A stretch of 64,000 nt of DNA from Malaya genurostris (GCF_030247185.1 NC_080571.1:108707128-108771127), one strand, 5' to 3'. Numbered from the stretch's first letter, positions 1-11,945 are shown. The notes: generated by a model from the letters alone, not told the origin. A program made the numbers and translations.

Positions 1-1137
1 GCAGAGTAAACAAACGGATCGCAGCTGTCACGCATTTTCACCTTCATACACTATTTATCTTTTTGGTGCGATCTGCAGAGAAAGAATCATGTTGATGAAA
101 ATTAAATAATTCACTTACTATTTGATTTTCGATTTATTTCGCCGACTTTAGGCTAAATATTTCAAATTTTCTTATATCCCGGATAAAAGTAATTAGCAAA
201 CAACATACATAATAACAAATTCTATTATTAAAACCAAAAATATCAATGGTTGGAATTAATAATATTTAGTTTGAAATAAGAATTAAAATATCAGAATTCA
301 TAACAAAGTCTGCATGAGAAAATAGCGACAAAACATAAAATTCTGTCATTGTAATATCGGAGTAAGAACAAAAATTTTATAGAATACGACTTTTTCAGTT
401 ATTCTATATTCTAGTATTCAGAACAGAATAATATTATAGGTATTTCTCTTATCTGATTCTGATGCTGTTTATTCAATAGTATTATATTTGAAGATAAAAC
501 TACTGGATCAATTGTACTTAATGAAATTGAAATAACTCATCAATAACGAAATAAGATATAATTACTAATTTTGATGCTAAACAGAAGCACGCACAAAGTT
601 CTCTTGATGATCCATACAAAAAAGTCGTGTATAGACAACCGTGTAAAAAATTGGATGTGCAAATTTTTGTTCTTTCAGCAATAATAAGTGTAAGCAGTTT
701 GAATCGATCTAGTTATAAAATTAACTCGAACTTAAAAATACTGCAATTTTTCTAATATTATTATATGTCACATTCCAACGAATATGTTGCCAAAAAAGAG
801 AAAGAAATATCGATATCTTCGTTAAAAATGAACGTATTTCGTTTAAAAGGACAATTGTGGCAGATATTTTTAAAAACCTGAAAATGTTAACAAAAAAATT
901 AGTATAATTCGAAAAGTAAAAATTCGATCGATCTCAAAAGCATTCAATTGCATTTAGTCCGACGAGGATATTTTTCATAGTTTGATCAAAATCGATCCAG
1001 CCTTACAAGATGCACGTAAATGGAGCGCCGGATTTATCACAAATTTATATTCAAAAACATGTGTGGTTTGAAAATTTAAATTGAAAATTGCATTGACTAG
1101 AACCAAGAACCACCAGATCACAAAGCACGTCAGTTAA
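1..1137. other. AT-rich DNA without a gene
   Basis: No ORF with a recognisable family and no clear terminal inverted repeat is visible. The stretch is AT-rich with scattered homopolymer runs. A short segment near 1004-1035 (AGATGCACGTAAATGGAGCG) resembles the inverted-repeat end at 1418-1441, so part of this DNA is probably decayed repeat. Confidence 0.6.
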
Positions 1138-1339
1138 TCGACTGAACCACAGAAGCCCATATGAAAAATTGATACATACAAATCCATACAGCGGCACCTG
1201 GTAGCCGAGTGCAAATTATATTCGGAACTGGTAAAATTCTGAACGCTTGAAATATTGCGTAATATGTAAAGTTCAGTAGTTATAAATTGTATCGTTTGTA
1301 GATTTATGTCATCTGTAAAATTCATAATTTTTTGTGCTC

Positions 1340-1396
1340 ATTCATACACACACGCGGACCTTAGTTCAGTTCGTCGAGCTGAATCATATGATACAC
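1340..1396 (+). repeat. Fragment of interspersed family P (tail module)
   Basis: The segment runs from an ACACACACG tract into TCGTCGAGCTGA, then a tract ending in GATACA. The same order occurs at 8495-8610 and, reversed, at 28740-28800. It is a short relic of the same repeat family. Confidence 0.55.
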
Positions 1397-1620
1397 ACTT
1401 AGAAAAATTTACATCTTTATAGATGCACATAAAAGGAGCGTTGTAATTCACCCACATTCACAATTGAAAGCCTGTAAAGATAAGTCATACCATTAACTTC
1501 ACAGTTAATTTAGCTGAAGCTTACATCTATACAGACGCAAAATTTATTTTTACATGCTAGATAGATTACGGCATACTTGAATTTACGTCAAGCGTAAATT
1601 TCTATTTTTCTTAGAGTGTA
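1392..1620. mobile_element. MITE-like element, about 229 bp
   Basis: The left end reads TACACACTTAGAAAAATTTA and the reverse complement of the right end reads TACACTCTAAGAAAAATAGA, giving imperfect terminal inverted repeats of about 25 bp that start at TA dinucleotides. There is no coding capacity. Size, TIRs and TA ends fit a non-autonomous Tc1/mariner-type MITE. A second inverted segment just inside the left end (1405-1441) pairs with 2311-2347, so this element may itself be part of a larger decayed fold-back structure. Confidence 0.45.
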
Positions 1621-1911
1621 TATTAAACTCGGTTCTTTATCTTCGGATTTTTTTCTGCCGAAATTTTATATACATACACAACATTTTTTTAATTTTACAG
1701 GTTATTTAACCCCTCATACGATGTAATTCATAAAGATCTAATTTGTCAAATGACGATAAATTTCATTTGTTAAATTTGACTTAATGCTAGATTAGCATGA
1801 ATTTTACTGTTTCCGACTGTAACTTACATTCTGCTAGTAGGTGCGACTGTATGAATTTAAATGCACGTTTTACCAGCCAAGCAGATGTGTGCTTGTGTGG
1901 CTCAGACGATT

Positions 1912-3491
1912 TACATACACAGATAAAAATATTTTGTAAACTTACATTTATTTTCATGCACATATTTGGAGCAGGCAATTGAATGGAAAATTACATTACA
2001 AAACTAAGCGGTTTGTAAATATACAATCTTGTTCAATGAAAAACTAAATGAATATTAATGTCATTTTACATCAATCATGGTTTTAAATCAGATTTTCGTT
2101 TCAACTGGCGTCTATTTCATAGTACTATCGGTTTACATGCCGTGTAAGTTTCATCATTTCTTTCTGTGTACGTACTTTGTGATTCAATGATTCTCGGTTC
2201 ATGTCGCGCGGCGGTTGCAATTGGTATTCGTTTTTTTTTACTTCAAGGAATTTTATGTCATGGAATTTAAGATACAATATTTAATGTTTTTCCACGTAAA
2301 TTTGCGTGAACTGCGACGCTCCATTTATGTGCATCAATAAGATGTAAAACCACAGTTTTTTTTTCGAAGTGCGTAAAAACGGTAAAATTCATGTAAATAT
2401 ATGTCCTCTGAGCCGGTTGTAGACGACTCAGTTTTACAGTAGATTTAACACATATTTAATGCATTCTGATGTATTTTGTATTTTTATTAGGCTGAAACAT
2501 GTAAATTTACACGTCTGCTTGAATGGCGAGGTATGTTTGATTTATACCTAAATCATTCTTGTAAAATTCAGTCAAGTTAAGACTTGCGTTCTTTTGAATT
2601 GTGCCATATATGGGCTTGATTCATCTGCAAATTTCGCAATTTTTTTACTGTGCATGACAAATTATTTTATTCATGTTTCATAAATTTAGCTCATTCCTCA
2701 TTTAGAATGTAATTGTACGTTCTTGCATCTATTTGACGAATTAGATGTTGGAATTGCTTCATACGTAGAACTCCGCAAACAGTAATACTTTAAATTATGC
2801 ACTATTCACAAAATGCTGGGTTAAGAAACACTTACCAATTGGTCTCGAACCGAAAGATCACCAATTGAAGTGAAGTGGCTAATGTGGAATTCGCAGGAAA
2901 GTGTGTAAACTATATCTTTTGAGACCGACTCATTCAAGCGCCTGAAATTCAGCATTGTTGACTGGATTGTACAAGAATGATTTGAGCATATAGCAAATAT
3001 ACACATTTTTTTCACAAAGACGCGTAAAATTTGATGTTTGAGTACTTTAAAACAAAGCGAAATGCATTATTCTTATGCTCAATCTGTATTATTCTTATGC
3101 TCAATCTGTATATATTTTTTACACTTGAATTTGTCAATCTTAGAAGAGGTAAATTTACATGACTTTTACTAACTTTATTCAGATTATGAAAAAAAGTGGG
3201 AGGGTAATTTCGGAGACATAACTGTATGACGTGAACACAATAAAAACGTATATATAATTTCTTCAAAAACAGAGAAGTGGTTAAAAATATGTTAACCATT
3301 TCTCTGTATGTTAACCATTTCACTTATACCATTTCACAAACCAAATATTTTTAGTAAACATCATACAAACCAGTTGAAATTTCATATAAAAAAAATCTTG
3401 TTGAATATTATTCAGTTCATAGTCAAAATCTGCTAGATGAAGTATTTTCATCTTACCAAAAATTTTGATCTGTAAAAATACTCATGGTTTA
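1912..3491. other. AT-rich DNA with small duplications
   Basis: No gene is recognised. Visible structure: the 2311-2347 segment is an inverted match to 1405-1441; a perfect 22-bp tandem duplication lies at 3066-3087 and 3088-3109 (ATTATTCTTATGCTCAATCT is its start); and a repeat of TATGTTAACCATTTC occurs twice near 3288-3325. The 103-codon reverse frame at 3012-3323 has no family resemblance and is not called. Confidence 0.55.
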
Positions 3492-4714
3492 AGGAGTGTA
3501 TCGAAAATAATCTATCCACATACATTTGTGTTGTACGCATGTATATGTGATGGTTTTTTATGCTCAGATCACAAAATGCTGTGCATTTGGCTGTCAGCTT
3601 TCGTTTGTTTACTTGTTTATGCGGTTGAAATTCTACGTTTTCAAAATGTCGCTTATTGAAAAGGAAGTGAAAATTAAGGTTCTAGACACATGGCTAAGTG
3701 AGAAGGGTATTACTATGCGAAGATTGGCCAAGCGATTTGAAATTCATCATGCCAGTGTTAAAACCATCATTAATAAGTTCGGGGAACACTTTTCTTTGGA
3801 TGAGCTATCAGGAAGAGGCAGAATACCCTATTCTTCCAACCCGAAACTGGACCAGAAAGTGATATCTCTAATCATGAAGAACAAATCAATGTCAATACGT
3901 GATTTGGCCAAAATAGCAGGAAAGAGTATCGGAATGATCCATCACGAGGCGAAATCACCTGAAGACCTACAAGAAGCAGAAAATCTCGAATAAAAGTATA
4001 GAACAGAAGAAGCAAGGGCCCGGAAATTGTATTCGCGCCTTTTGCAGTGTCCGGATGCATGCGTTTTGATGAACGATGGCACTTTTGTAAAGGAGGACTC
4101 AAAAACCCCTCCTGGTCCACAATACATTACTCGTCGTCGTTGGGGAGGATGCGAGCGATGCGGACAGGTCAATTCAAGTGCAGAAATTCAATCGAAAGGT
4201 ACTGGTATGGCAAGCAATATGTTCCTGTGGTTTGAAGTCAACCATTTTTTACGCAACCAGAACTGTAGATGCAGAAATCTATCGATCTGAGTGTCTCCAG
4301 AAGAGATTGCTGCCTTTATACAAGAAGCATAGTACATCTCCACTGTTTTGGCCGGATTTAACGTCGGCTCACTATGCTAAAACCACTCTCAATTGGATTG
4401 CGGAAAAGGGTATACATTTCGTTGAGAAAAATGTCAATCCACCAAATTGCCCTCAGCTTCAACCCATTGAACGTTACTGGGCAATCGTGAATAGGGTCTT
4501 CAAGGAGACTGGTAAGGAAGCTGGGAACATGCAGGAGTTCAAAAAAAATTGGGCTCAAGCATCAAAAAAATGCGATGCAGCACTTGTTCGGATCTTGATG
4601 AAGAGCGTTCGATCAAAAGTTCGAAAATTCGGAAAGGAATAACTTAAATTTCATCCGGTTTGCATTATGCTCAAGCTTAACCTCGTACAATAAAGGATCA
4701 ATTTTTAGCTTGAT
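3492..4714 (+). mobile_element. Tc1/mariner element, DD37E type, 3' end missing
   Basis: The left terminal repeat begins AGGAGTGTATCGAAAA at 3492, matching the ends of the complete relative at 14152-15435. It is followed by a leader and a decayed transposase (3646-4642). No matching right end (CGATACACTCCT) is found. Instead, about 70 bp after the transposase stop, the sequence runs into the tail of an unrelated DD41D transposase at 4715. The element was therefore truncated or replaced at its 3' side. Confidence 0.8.
3646..4642 (+). pseudogene. DD37E transposase pseudogene
   Basis: In life the product would bind its element's terminal repeats and catalyse cut-and-paste transposition in the nucleus. 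The ATG at 3646 opens a helix-turn-helix N-terminus (MSLIEKEVKIKVLDTWLSEK). Frameshifts occur near 3945, near 4010 and between 4150 and 4178. The catalytic core is then readable from 4178: FWPDLTSAHY carries the second Asp, and the Glu in LQPIERYW follows after exactly 37 residues. The first catalytic Asp region reads LMNDGTFVKED, degenerate against the usual DDETY. The C-terminus ends naturally at 4642. With several frame breaks it cannot make a full protein. The DD37E spacing is counted directly; family assignment rests on known mosquito ITmD37E elements. Confidence 0.85.
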
Positions 4715-4945
4715 CGGAGCTGCGATTTGACGCCGTTAGACCATTATCTTTGGGGGGCTGTCGAAGATAAGTATTATGTGGACAAGCCAGAGACAATTCA
4801 AGCCTTGAAGGTCAACATTTGTGCAGCCATAGCTGAAATAAAGCTGCATACAATCGAAAATGTACTAGAAAACTGGACCGACCGTATGGTGTACTGCAAG
4901 GCCAGCCGAGGCAGCCATTTGAATGAAATTATATTCCATAATTAA
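4715..4945 (+). pseudogene. C-terminal fragment of a DD41D mariner-type transposase
   Basis: Only the last 76 or so codons remain, starting at RSCDLTPLDHYLWG and ending SRGSHLNEIIFHN before a TAA at 4943. The same pattern ends the more complete transposase at 29609-30316 (RSCDLTPLDYFLWG ... SRGQHLNEIIFKK), but the middle differs enough to be another subfamily. The third catalytic Asp (TPLD) is present; everything upstream is absent. The fragment directly follows the broken DD37E element in the same orientation. An A-rich tract follows at about 4985-4998. Confidence 0.8.
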
Positions 4946-5127
4946 CCGGAAGGATTGTACTTCAATATGAAAAAATAAGTTTTTCAAAAAAAAAAATTAC
5001 AAGCAGGTAAAAAGACAGTGAATTTGAATAACATGTTTGAAAAATTCTGGTCACAACTAATTATATCAATCAATCGATTAGAAAGCTTGATTGATATATT
5101 AACATAATCAAGCTTCCAAATAGCTAA

Positions 5128-5326
5128 CCCGGGTTGACGGTTCATTCCATAGGTCGCTGGTTTTCGAGCGTATGTCGTCTGTTCAAGCCCCGGCCTGAAA
5201 GGATTCTTAGTATCAGTAGAATCGTAACACCAGCCATGTAATGGTCCTGTCTGTATGCTAAAAATAGGTAGCGAAGTCTGTTGAAACAGATGGTTAAATT
5301 CCACAAAAGTAATGTAATACCAAAGC
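5128..5326 (+). mobile_element. tRNA-derived SINE, Feilai-like (diverged copy)
   Basis: It begins CCCGGGTTGACGGTTC and carries a polymerase III B-box-like GTTCAAGCCCC near 5188. The body continues AAAGGATTCTTAGT and the 3' part reads CGAAGTCTGTTGAAACAG, then AATGTAATACCAA. The order matches three other copies at 11946, 48143 and 55367; this is the most diverged. SINEs of this kind are transcribed from the internal tRNA-like promoter and copied by a partner LINE. Naming it Feilai is from memory of the Aedes family. Confidence 0.75.
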
Positions 5327-6150
5327 TATTTACTATGTACTAATTAAGTAGTGGAATATAAATTAACAAAAAGTAAACAGATTTAAAGTTAAAATTAGTA
5401 GCAAACCTCTGCCCCTTTTTGTCATGAGAGAGAGAGAGAAGTCCCACGTTAGCGTTTGTAACACCGTCCTAAAATCGCCCACATTCTTTTCAAGGTTGTA
5501 CGCTAGATTTGCGTTGCACTCACGATTCTGGATACCTCCACCACGTATCGAATTATGCAAAAAGTAGTTTTCCTAGTTCAAATCAATCACGTCGGTGCAT
5601 GTGGGTCGATCTGTGTGACTTTTGATACAGTGTGTCCCAATCTATTCTATCTACCGCTCTACCAAACCGCTTGAAGATGGTAATAAAAGTTTACATCATC
5701 ATATCAGCAAACTTGCAACCTGCCTCAATATTTAGAGTACAGGATCTAGCTGTGTCATTCAAAGGATAAACACATTAAAATTGTGTTACGTTTTCTTCTG
5801 AGACACACTTTACTTCCAGCTGATTTACCTTCACGCGGCTGCACTGAGAGGTGGGTAGTAGATGATTTGGAATGCAACGAAGAAACTAACTCGTAAACCA
5901 GACACTTCACACAGCCACGGTAGTAGTAGCAACTGTGCACCTGGCGAAAATATTAACACGAACTCAGTAGAGAGTGATGGCAGTCGATTGATGTGTTGGT
6001 GTAGGTATGGGTGGGTAACACCGTCCCACTGGTGCGATGCTCCAAAGAGTGCAACGGAAGCTCCCAAGAAGTGATCGATCGCAGCCGGCCACACTTCATT
6101 TGCCTCAGTTCGTTGGAAAACCACACCGCAGTCGTTGTGGTTAGCGTTGT
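5327..6150. other. Unassigned DNA leading into a promoter-like island
   Basis: No gene is recognised. A short GA run lies at about 5426-5440. From about 5830 the base composition becomes clearly more GC-rich and mixed than the flanks, and no repeat signature is seen. This is upstream of the TATA motif at 6185. Confidence 0.5.
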
Positions 6151-6184
6151 TGCTGTTACCATTCTCGTTGCCGACACTCGGAGC

Positions 6185-6192
6185 TATAAATA
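6185..6192 (+). promoter_or_regulatory. Candidate TATA box (TATAAATA)
   Basis: TATAAATAGAGG is an excellent polymerase II TATA match within a GC-richer island. A start about 30 bp downstream would fall near 6215, some 20 bp before the ATG at 6236. The context is visible, but promoter activity is inference. Confidence 0.4.
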
Positions 6193-6235
6193 GAGGAATT
6201 CGCAACCAAGTGGCGAAACGTGTTTCTATTTATTG

Positions 6236-6442
6236 ATGAAAGACTCTCGCTTCCCGGTCGATTCTCGAAGGCTGATGCAAAACCCAAACCATCACCCATC
6301 CGTCAACGGAGTTACCGTATGTGAAGTGATCAGTGCAATTCGGCCTAGGAATTGCTTCCGCCGGTCTACGGATATGGCACATTTGTACGAATTTGTTGAA
6401 TTATTAGGTATGTCAACTTTGATGCACTGGCTCAATAAATAA
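6236..6442 (+). CDS. Candidate 68-codon ORF behind a TATA box
   Basis: The product is not recognised. The first ATG after the predicted start opens MKDSRFPVDSRRLMQNPNHH and closes at TAA 6440-6442; the stop overlaps an AATAAA signal (CTCAATAAATAAAC). TATA box, short leader, ORF and poly(A) signal are thus compactly arranged. Alternatively this is a first exon: GAATTATTAGGTATGTC near 6400-6415 contains a good splice donor (AG/GTATGT), which would join about 57 codons to something downstream. No membrane segment, signal peptide or cysteine pattern is evident. Chance occurrence cannot be excluded. Confidence 0.3.
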   Translation: MKDSRFPVDSRRLMQNPNHHPSVNGVTVCEVISAIRPRNCFRRSTDMAHLYEFVELLGMSTLMHWLNK

Positions 6443-7208
6443 ACTTTTGCATGTGTGCGGGTTACAACAAATTTTGGTTGACTGACATTGGCAATGCAGG
6501 CAACGTCAAATCATTACTAGGGAGAGAATAAAAATGGAGTTGTTAAATGACGAATGACGATAGATGAAGTTCCGACTCACAAGTACATAATAGTCCAAGC
6601 TAACTACTATTATCACTTGTCAGCTTAACTTGATGATCACTAAACAGACTAACTCTACTTAAGTAATTTCTATTCCATGTTAAAAGCACTAGCTATCGAT
6701 TAATACTGGAAACTTTGAAGAAATTCCTATTAAAGATTTGTAATAATCTAAAGAGAAAATAAACAAATAGAGGCTCTGTAGAGGACATGTCATTTAATTT
6801 TGTTAACATAAGAATAAATAAAAAATGATCTGCCAAAGTCAATGATCTGATTGAATAAATGTCTGCTGTACATCAACACTATGCTCGGTGATTATAACAA
6901 GTGTTGGATAGTGTTCAATCGATTTCTTCGAGATGTGGCTTCCTTCCATACCTCTAAGGAAACCCTCACATAGGGCTAGGAAGTTAAAACCTCTATAATC
7001 GAAACAAAAAAATTACAGTGTTATGTTCGAGACACGACCGATCATGATGACATTAAAATTGCAATTTTAAAAATCTCTCTTCAACAGATTTATATTTAAA
7101 AAATAGGCAAATAATTGTGAAACACTATCTAGGATTCTAAAGTTAATTTTAGGAAGTTAGAACCATATATCTTTGTCAAGTGCGTGCAAGACCTATTTAT
7201 TATAAAGT
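6443..7208. other. AT-rich DNA, nothing recognised
   Basis: No ORF of interest, terminal repeat or tandem repeat was seen apart from a TAATTAATTATTAATTATTAA run just before 7209. Confidence 0.5.
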
Positions 7209-7587
7209 TAATTAATTATTAATTATTAATTTTGGAATTCCGTATGAAACTGCAAGAATTTTTCTTTGAACCTATAAGTTTGTGAAAATCGATTTAGCCA
7301 TCTTGAAGTATGTATGGTGCAGTTTTCAATCACCATTTCCAATTCTTTCGAAACCGGATTCAGATGACCGGAATAGCCGAAGTTGATTCGTTTGCCAGCA
7401 ATCAATATCACCTCCGAAATGGAACAGTTTTGAACCCAGTTAAACCTAAACTTACTATCTCATGCTCTATTTCGATTAAACTAATTAAACGAAATTTAAC
7501 AAATGAAACGAACCTGCGTTTCTGTTACTTCTGCATATGTAAGTCAAGCTAAGCAGCATGAATCAGCAGCATAAAACATGTAGTAGG

Positions 7588-7814
<227 letters not shown>

Positions 7815-8509
7815 TGAGTAAATTGCTTTTTTTTTCAAATAAACTTCAATTTATTGACATTCTTTTATCAACCGCAGCACCGTCTTTTCCCAATATCACA
7901 CGCTAGTAGCAGACATCCGTAATTGTTTCACTTTCTTTAAAGCGTGTACGAAATAGAACAAAGCACGCATCGTTGTTTTTCATCAGTAATTGCGGATTCG
8001 AAAATTGGATCTGGACGAAATTTCATAGTAGCTTTAAAGATAATATGAGCTTTAATTCAAATTAAGATTTGTGAAAATCGGTTCAAGCATCGCGGAGAAA
8101 TCGAATTCTATTTTTTTAGTTTTCCTTCACCACGGTGCTTCGGTGCTTCCGGAACAGGAGAAGAGGGGACCAGTAGTGTCGAATTAAGTTTTTATGCCCA
8201 CAAACTAACAAGCTCTGCAAACTAGAATAATTTATGAGACAGTTTTACGGGATTTGGGACTATTAGTCCTTTTATTTGAGTCTAAATTTCTGATAATCGG
8301 TTTAGCCATCTCTGAAAAAAGTGAGTGCATATTTTTTCCATTTTTTTGGTACATCCTATATCTCCGGAACCGGAAGTCGGATCGGGATAAAATTCAATAG
8401 CAGGCTGCGGAACCATGAGACCTTTCATTTCAATTCTAGTTTGTGAAAATCGTTTCAGCCCTTTCCGAGCAAAGTGAGTGCATATTTTTGTTACATACAT
8501 ACACTCATA

Positions 8510-8566
8510 CACACACGGACGGGGACACACACGGACGGGGACACACACGGACGGGGACACACACAG
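8510..8566 (+). repeat. 16-bp minisatellite, about 3.5 units
   Basis: The unit ACACACACGGACGGGG is repeated in tandem inside the tail module of family P. Other copies of the module have only a simple CA or TG tract here (28775-28805), so the GC-rich unit is a local expansion. Confidence 0.85.
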
Positions 8567-8814
8567 ACATTTGCTTAGTTCGTCGAGCTGAGTCGAATGG
8601 TACATGACATTCGGCCCTCCGGGCCCCGGTTAAAAAGTCGGTTTTCACAGTGATTGCATAGTCTTTCTATATGAGAAAGGCAAAAAGTATTATACTATTG
8701 ATTTTCACAAAATCAGTCAAGTTTTCCAATAAAAATAATGAAAAACATAACGAACTCAGCTGATTTTTACAAACTAAGATTCAAATGAAAGGTCTTATAG
8801 TTGAACATTTGGGG

Positions 8815-9056
8815 GTTTTTTGTTTTGTGCAAAAAGCACATATTTTGTTTCAATTTTCTTTGCGTTTCGCCTTCGGCTCGTCAGTGCTTAAAGCAGTTCT
8901 GCCATCTCGTGCCTAGCAGTTCAACTTAAACCGCTAAGCAGACGCAAAGCTTACACAACTTATGTAACGCTTTTGGATATTACACAGAAGTGCAATATCC
9001 TTTCTGACGTCTCGGGCGTAAACGAATGACGACTGGCTACTGGTCGCCGCAGAGAT
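8815..9056 (-). mobile_element. SINE-like insertion with 14-bp target duplication
   Basis: The 14-mer TTGAACATTTGGGG occurs at 8801-8814 and again at 9057-9070, flanking 242 bp that are absent from the related family P copy near 31415-31440. Read on the minus strand the insert ends in an A-rich tract (AAAACAAAAAACC), as retroposed elements do. The segment TCGCCTTCGGCTCGTCAGTG resembles sequence near 42893-42950 and 63684. No clear tRNA-type A and B boxes were found, so the class is open. Confidence 0.55.
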
Positions 9057-10203
9057 TTGAACATTTGGGGTTTTTTTCTAGAACACAATTTCTAGAACAT
9101 TTCATCCGAATCCGTCTTCCGGTTCCGGAACTAAAGCGTGATAAGTGGAAAATTACCAATTTCATTAGGATTTTTTCACAAACGATGGTCAAAAACAGGT
9201 ACAAATCCCGTAAAACTGTCTGATAAATTATTCTAGTTTGCAGAGCTTGTCAGTTTGTGGGCATAAAAACTTAATTCGGCACTACTGTTCCCCCCTTCTC
9301 CTGTTCCGGAAGCACCGAAAGTGGTGATGGAAAACTCAAAAAATAGAACTCGCTTCGATTTCTCTGCGATACTTACTCCGATTTTTACAAATCATGATTG
9401 AAATTGAAGCTCATATTATCTTTAAAAATACTGTGAAATTTCATCCGGATCCGACTTCCGGTTCCGCAGTTACAGGGCGATGAGTGTCAAAGTTTTCAAA
9501 TCGCCATATAGCTTAACAATATGTACAACAACAAAAAGAGAAGAAAATACAAAACAAGCGATGCGTGCTTTGTTCAATTTCGTACACGCTATGAAGGAAT
9601 AGAAACGGTTAAGGATATCTGCTAATGGTGTGTGATATTGGAAAAAGACGGTTCTGCGGTTAATAAAAATTTTAGCTATTCTATGATAAGTGCGATTGAA
9701 AGAATAAACGAATGTTTGTATGAATTCAAATTTATTTGAAAAAATATGCAATTTTCACAGCCAATAGTGCCGGTGGTGTAATGATGTCAATAATAATAAT
9801 AATAAAAGTGATAATCCTACTACATGTTTTTGCTGCTGATTCATGCTCTTTAGTTTGACTTACATATGCGAAAATAATAGAAACGCAGGTTCGCTTCGTT
9901 TGTTAGATTTCGTCTAATTGGTTTAATCGAGATAGAGCATGAAATAGTAAGTCTAGCTTTAACTAGGTTCCAAACTGTTCCAATTTGTAGATCATATTTG
10001 TTGCTGGCAAACAAACCAACTTCGGCTATTCCGGTCATCTGAATCCGGTTTTGGAAGAATTGGAAATGGTGAGTAAAAACTGCAAAAGGGTCTCACTCGC
10101 TTTCCTTCAAGATGGCCACATAGATTTTCACAAACTTTAGATTCAAAGGAAAAGTCTTACAGTTCCATACGGAATTCCTAAATTTGTTGTGGATACTTTC
10201 CGG

Positions 10204-10911
10204 CAATGTTGCTCGAATATCAAAAATACAACGAATGTCTATGATCATCGCTCGCTTTCCTTCGCCTTTGTTCGATAATCGTTCTGGTATTCGGACTTGT
10301 CCGTATATTCGGGCGCGAACGAAGCCGACGCTACTTCGTTACTTGCACGAATATCTATTCCTTGCAGTTGTCATTCGCATTGGACATACCCCCGAATGAC
10401 TTAACGCGAATATCGAACGAATATTCATACAGCGATCATCGCCAAACCTAATTCGCGATGATCGTTCGTGCTGTCTTTGAAACATGCAAATTAAGATGTT
10501 TCCCCCCGCACTATTACCATAGTCTTATGTGTATGTGATGAACCATATTCCAGCATTCTCCCATTACTGCTACCCTACGAGATATGATGAATTTATTAGA
10601 TGAAGAATGCTCCGCGAAGAATGGAAACCAACGATCTTCGCCGTGACGATATTCGAACCAATTCGAAGAATAAAATAAATGAACGAATGACAAACGAATG
10701 TATAAAACGAACATGCACGATGTATACCAGCAGCGAAGAATGGATTAGTATATTCGGGTTCTCTACGATTATTGCTTATTCCTTTTGCACCCTTCTCTCG
10801 TTCGAGCAGTGAATAGTTCAACGTTGTTCGAGACTGGCATATTCGAAGGCAGTATAATCACAGCAAGGATGCGTGAATGAATTAGTTACACGAAGAATAT
10901 TTGCAACATTG
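10204..10911. mobile_element. 708-bp non-autonomous DNA element with 8-bp duplication
   Basis: CTTTCCGG is present at 10196-10203 and 10912-10919. The insert starts CAATGTTGC and ends GCAACATTG, a perfect 9-bp terminal inverted repeat with further partial pairing (CGAATAT with GAATATT). The related family P copy at 32135-32150 runs straight across this point, providing an empty site. An 8-bp duplication suggests hAT, but that rests on length only. The interior is rich in TTCGAA and GAATATTCG-like palindromic pieces and has no transposase. Confidence 0.75.
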
Positions 10912-11085
10912 CTTTCCGGTTTCGGGACTACAGGCTAAACAGGATTTGTGGAGTTTGTTAGATTAAGTCCGAACAAACTTTCCTATTTCTATTCAATGAA
11001 CAGTTCTTTTAGCGAATTCCATAGTAATATTTATAATGTTATGAGTAATATGAGAAAGGCATCAATACACCACTAGGTGGAAAAC

Positions 11086-11945
11086 AGGTTTTGTAAAATT
11101 TGTCATTTTTCGTCAAAATGAATAAAAATGATTTTAAAAGACAGTCTATATAAATTTTGGAAAAAAAAGTATACAATGTGACCTTTTAGGCCAAAGTCTA
11201 CATTTACAGAAAGGTACATTCAAATCTGAAAAAATTTTGTCAACTGCGAATATGATTTAGCTCGTAATTTGTCATATTGAGGTCAATAAAAAAATAAAAA
11301 ATTTATGAACAAACGACTTTATCAAGAAAAATTTAAGTAATTATATAAATATTTCCATGCGTATGGAAATTAATCATCATGTTCTGAAACCCCATCCGAA
11401 AATGTTTTCTTGGTACGCACCTGATTCGGTCCATGCTTGTATTTCATTTTTTCAAGCACTTTAAAAATGATCACTGATACGTCATAATCACACATACGGT
11501 AAATTCTGTACAGTGTATGCTGGACTATGCGAAAGAATTGAATGTAATAAAGTACCACACTGACCTACTCAAATGCATCGCACATAGTGAGAGCGTATTT
11601 TTCACTCACAGTACCCTGTGCCGTCACATCACTCAAGCTATAACTGCAAGTCTGAGGGAATTGTCCGTAGAATTGAATTAGAGTTTTCATGATTCACGGT
11701 ACAATTACCGAACGGAGATATTTTGGAATTTAGGTTTCGAATTAACAAGAGTCAATGTCTTTCCAATGGCAATTAAAGATAAAACCTATGGGAACTAGGC
11801 ACATTTGACTTTGTTTTTGTTCATCAAACCTCACTTCAAGAGCTCACTCTTCCAAAATTAAGCAGTATCATTATCGGTACATATTTATATACCCTTAATT
11901 TCTAAAGCTGTATTCCAGTGAAAAAAGGGATGAGTGGGTAATTGT
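11086..11945. other. AT-rich DNA, nothing recognised
   Basis: No gene, terminal repeat or tandem repeat was seen. The 62-codon reverse frame at 11370-11558 shows no family resemblance. Confidence 0.5.

Larger units (their letters stand above)
1138..1911. repeat. Diverged inverted repeat, arms 1138-1240 and 1797-1911
   Basis: The reverse complement of 1138-1240 aligns by eye with 1797-1911 over about 105 bp with many substitutions. Both arms encode short peptides with a shared pattern (HSA[TS]RC[RD]CM[DN]L in both, then CGS near the end). The simplest reading is the two arms of an old fold-back element. The MITE at 1392-1620 lies between the arms. Homology is visible but boundaries are approximate. 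Confidence 0.5.
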
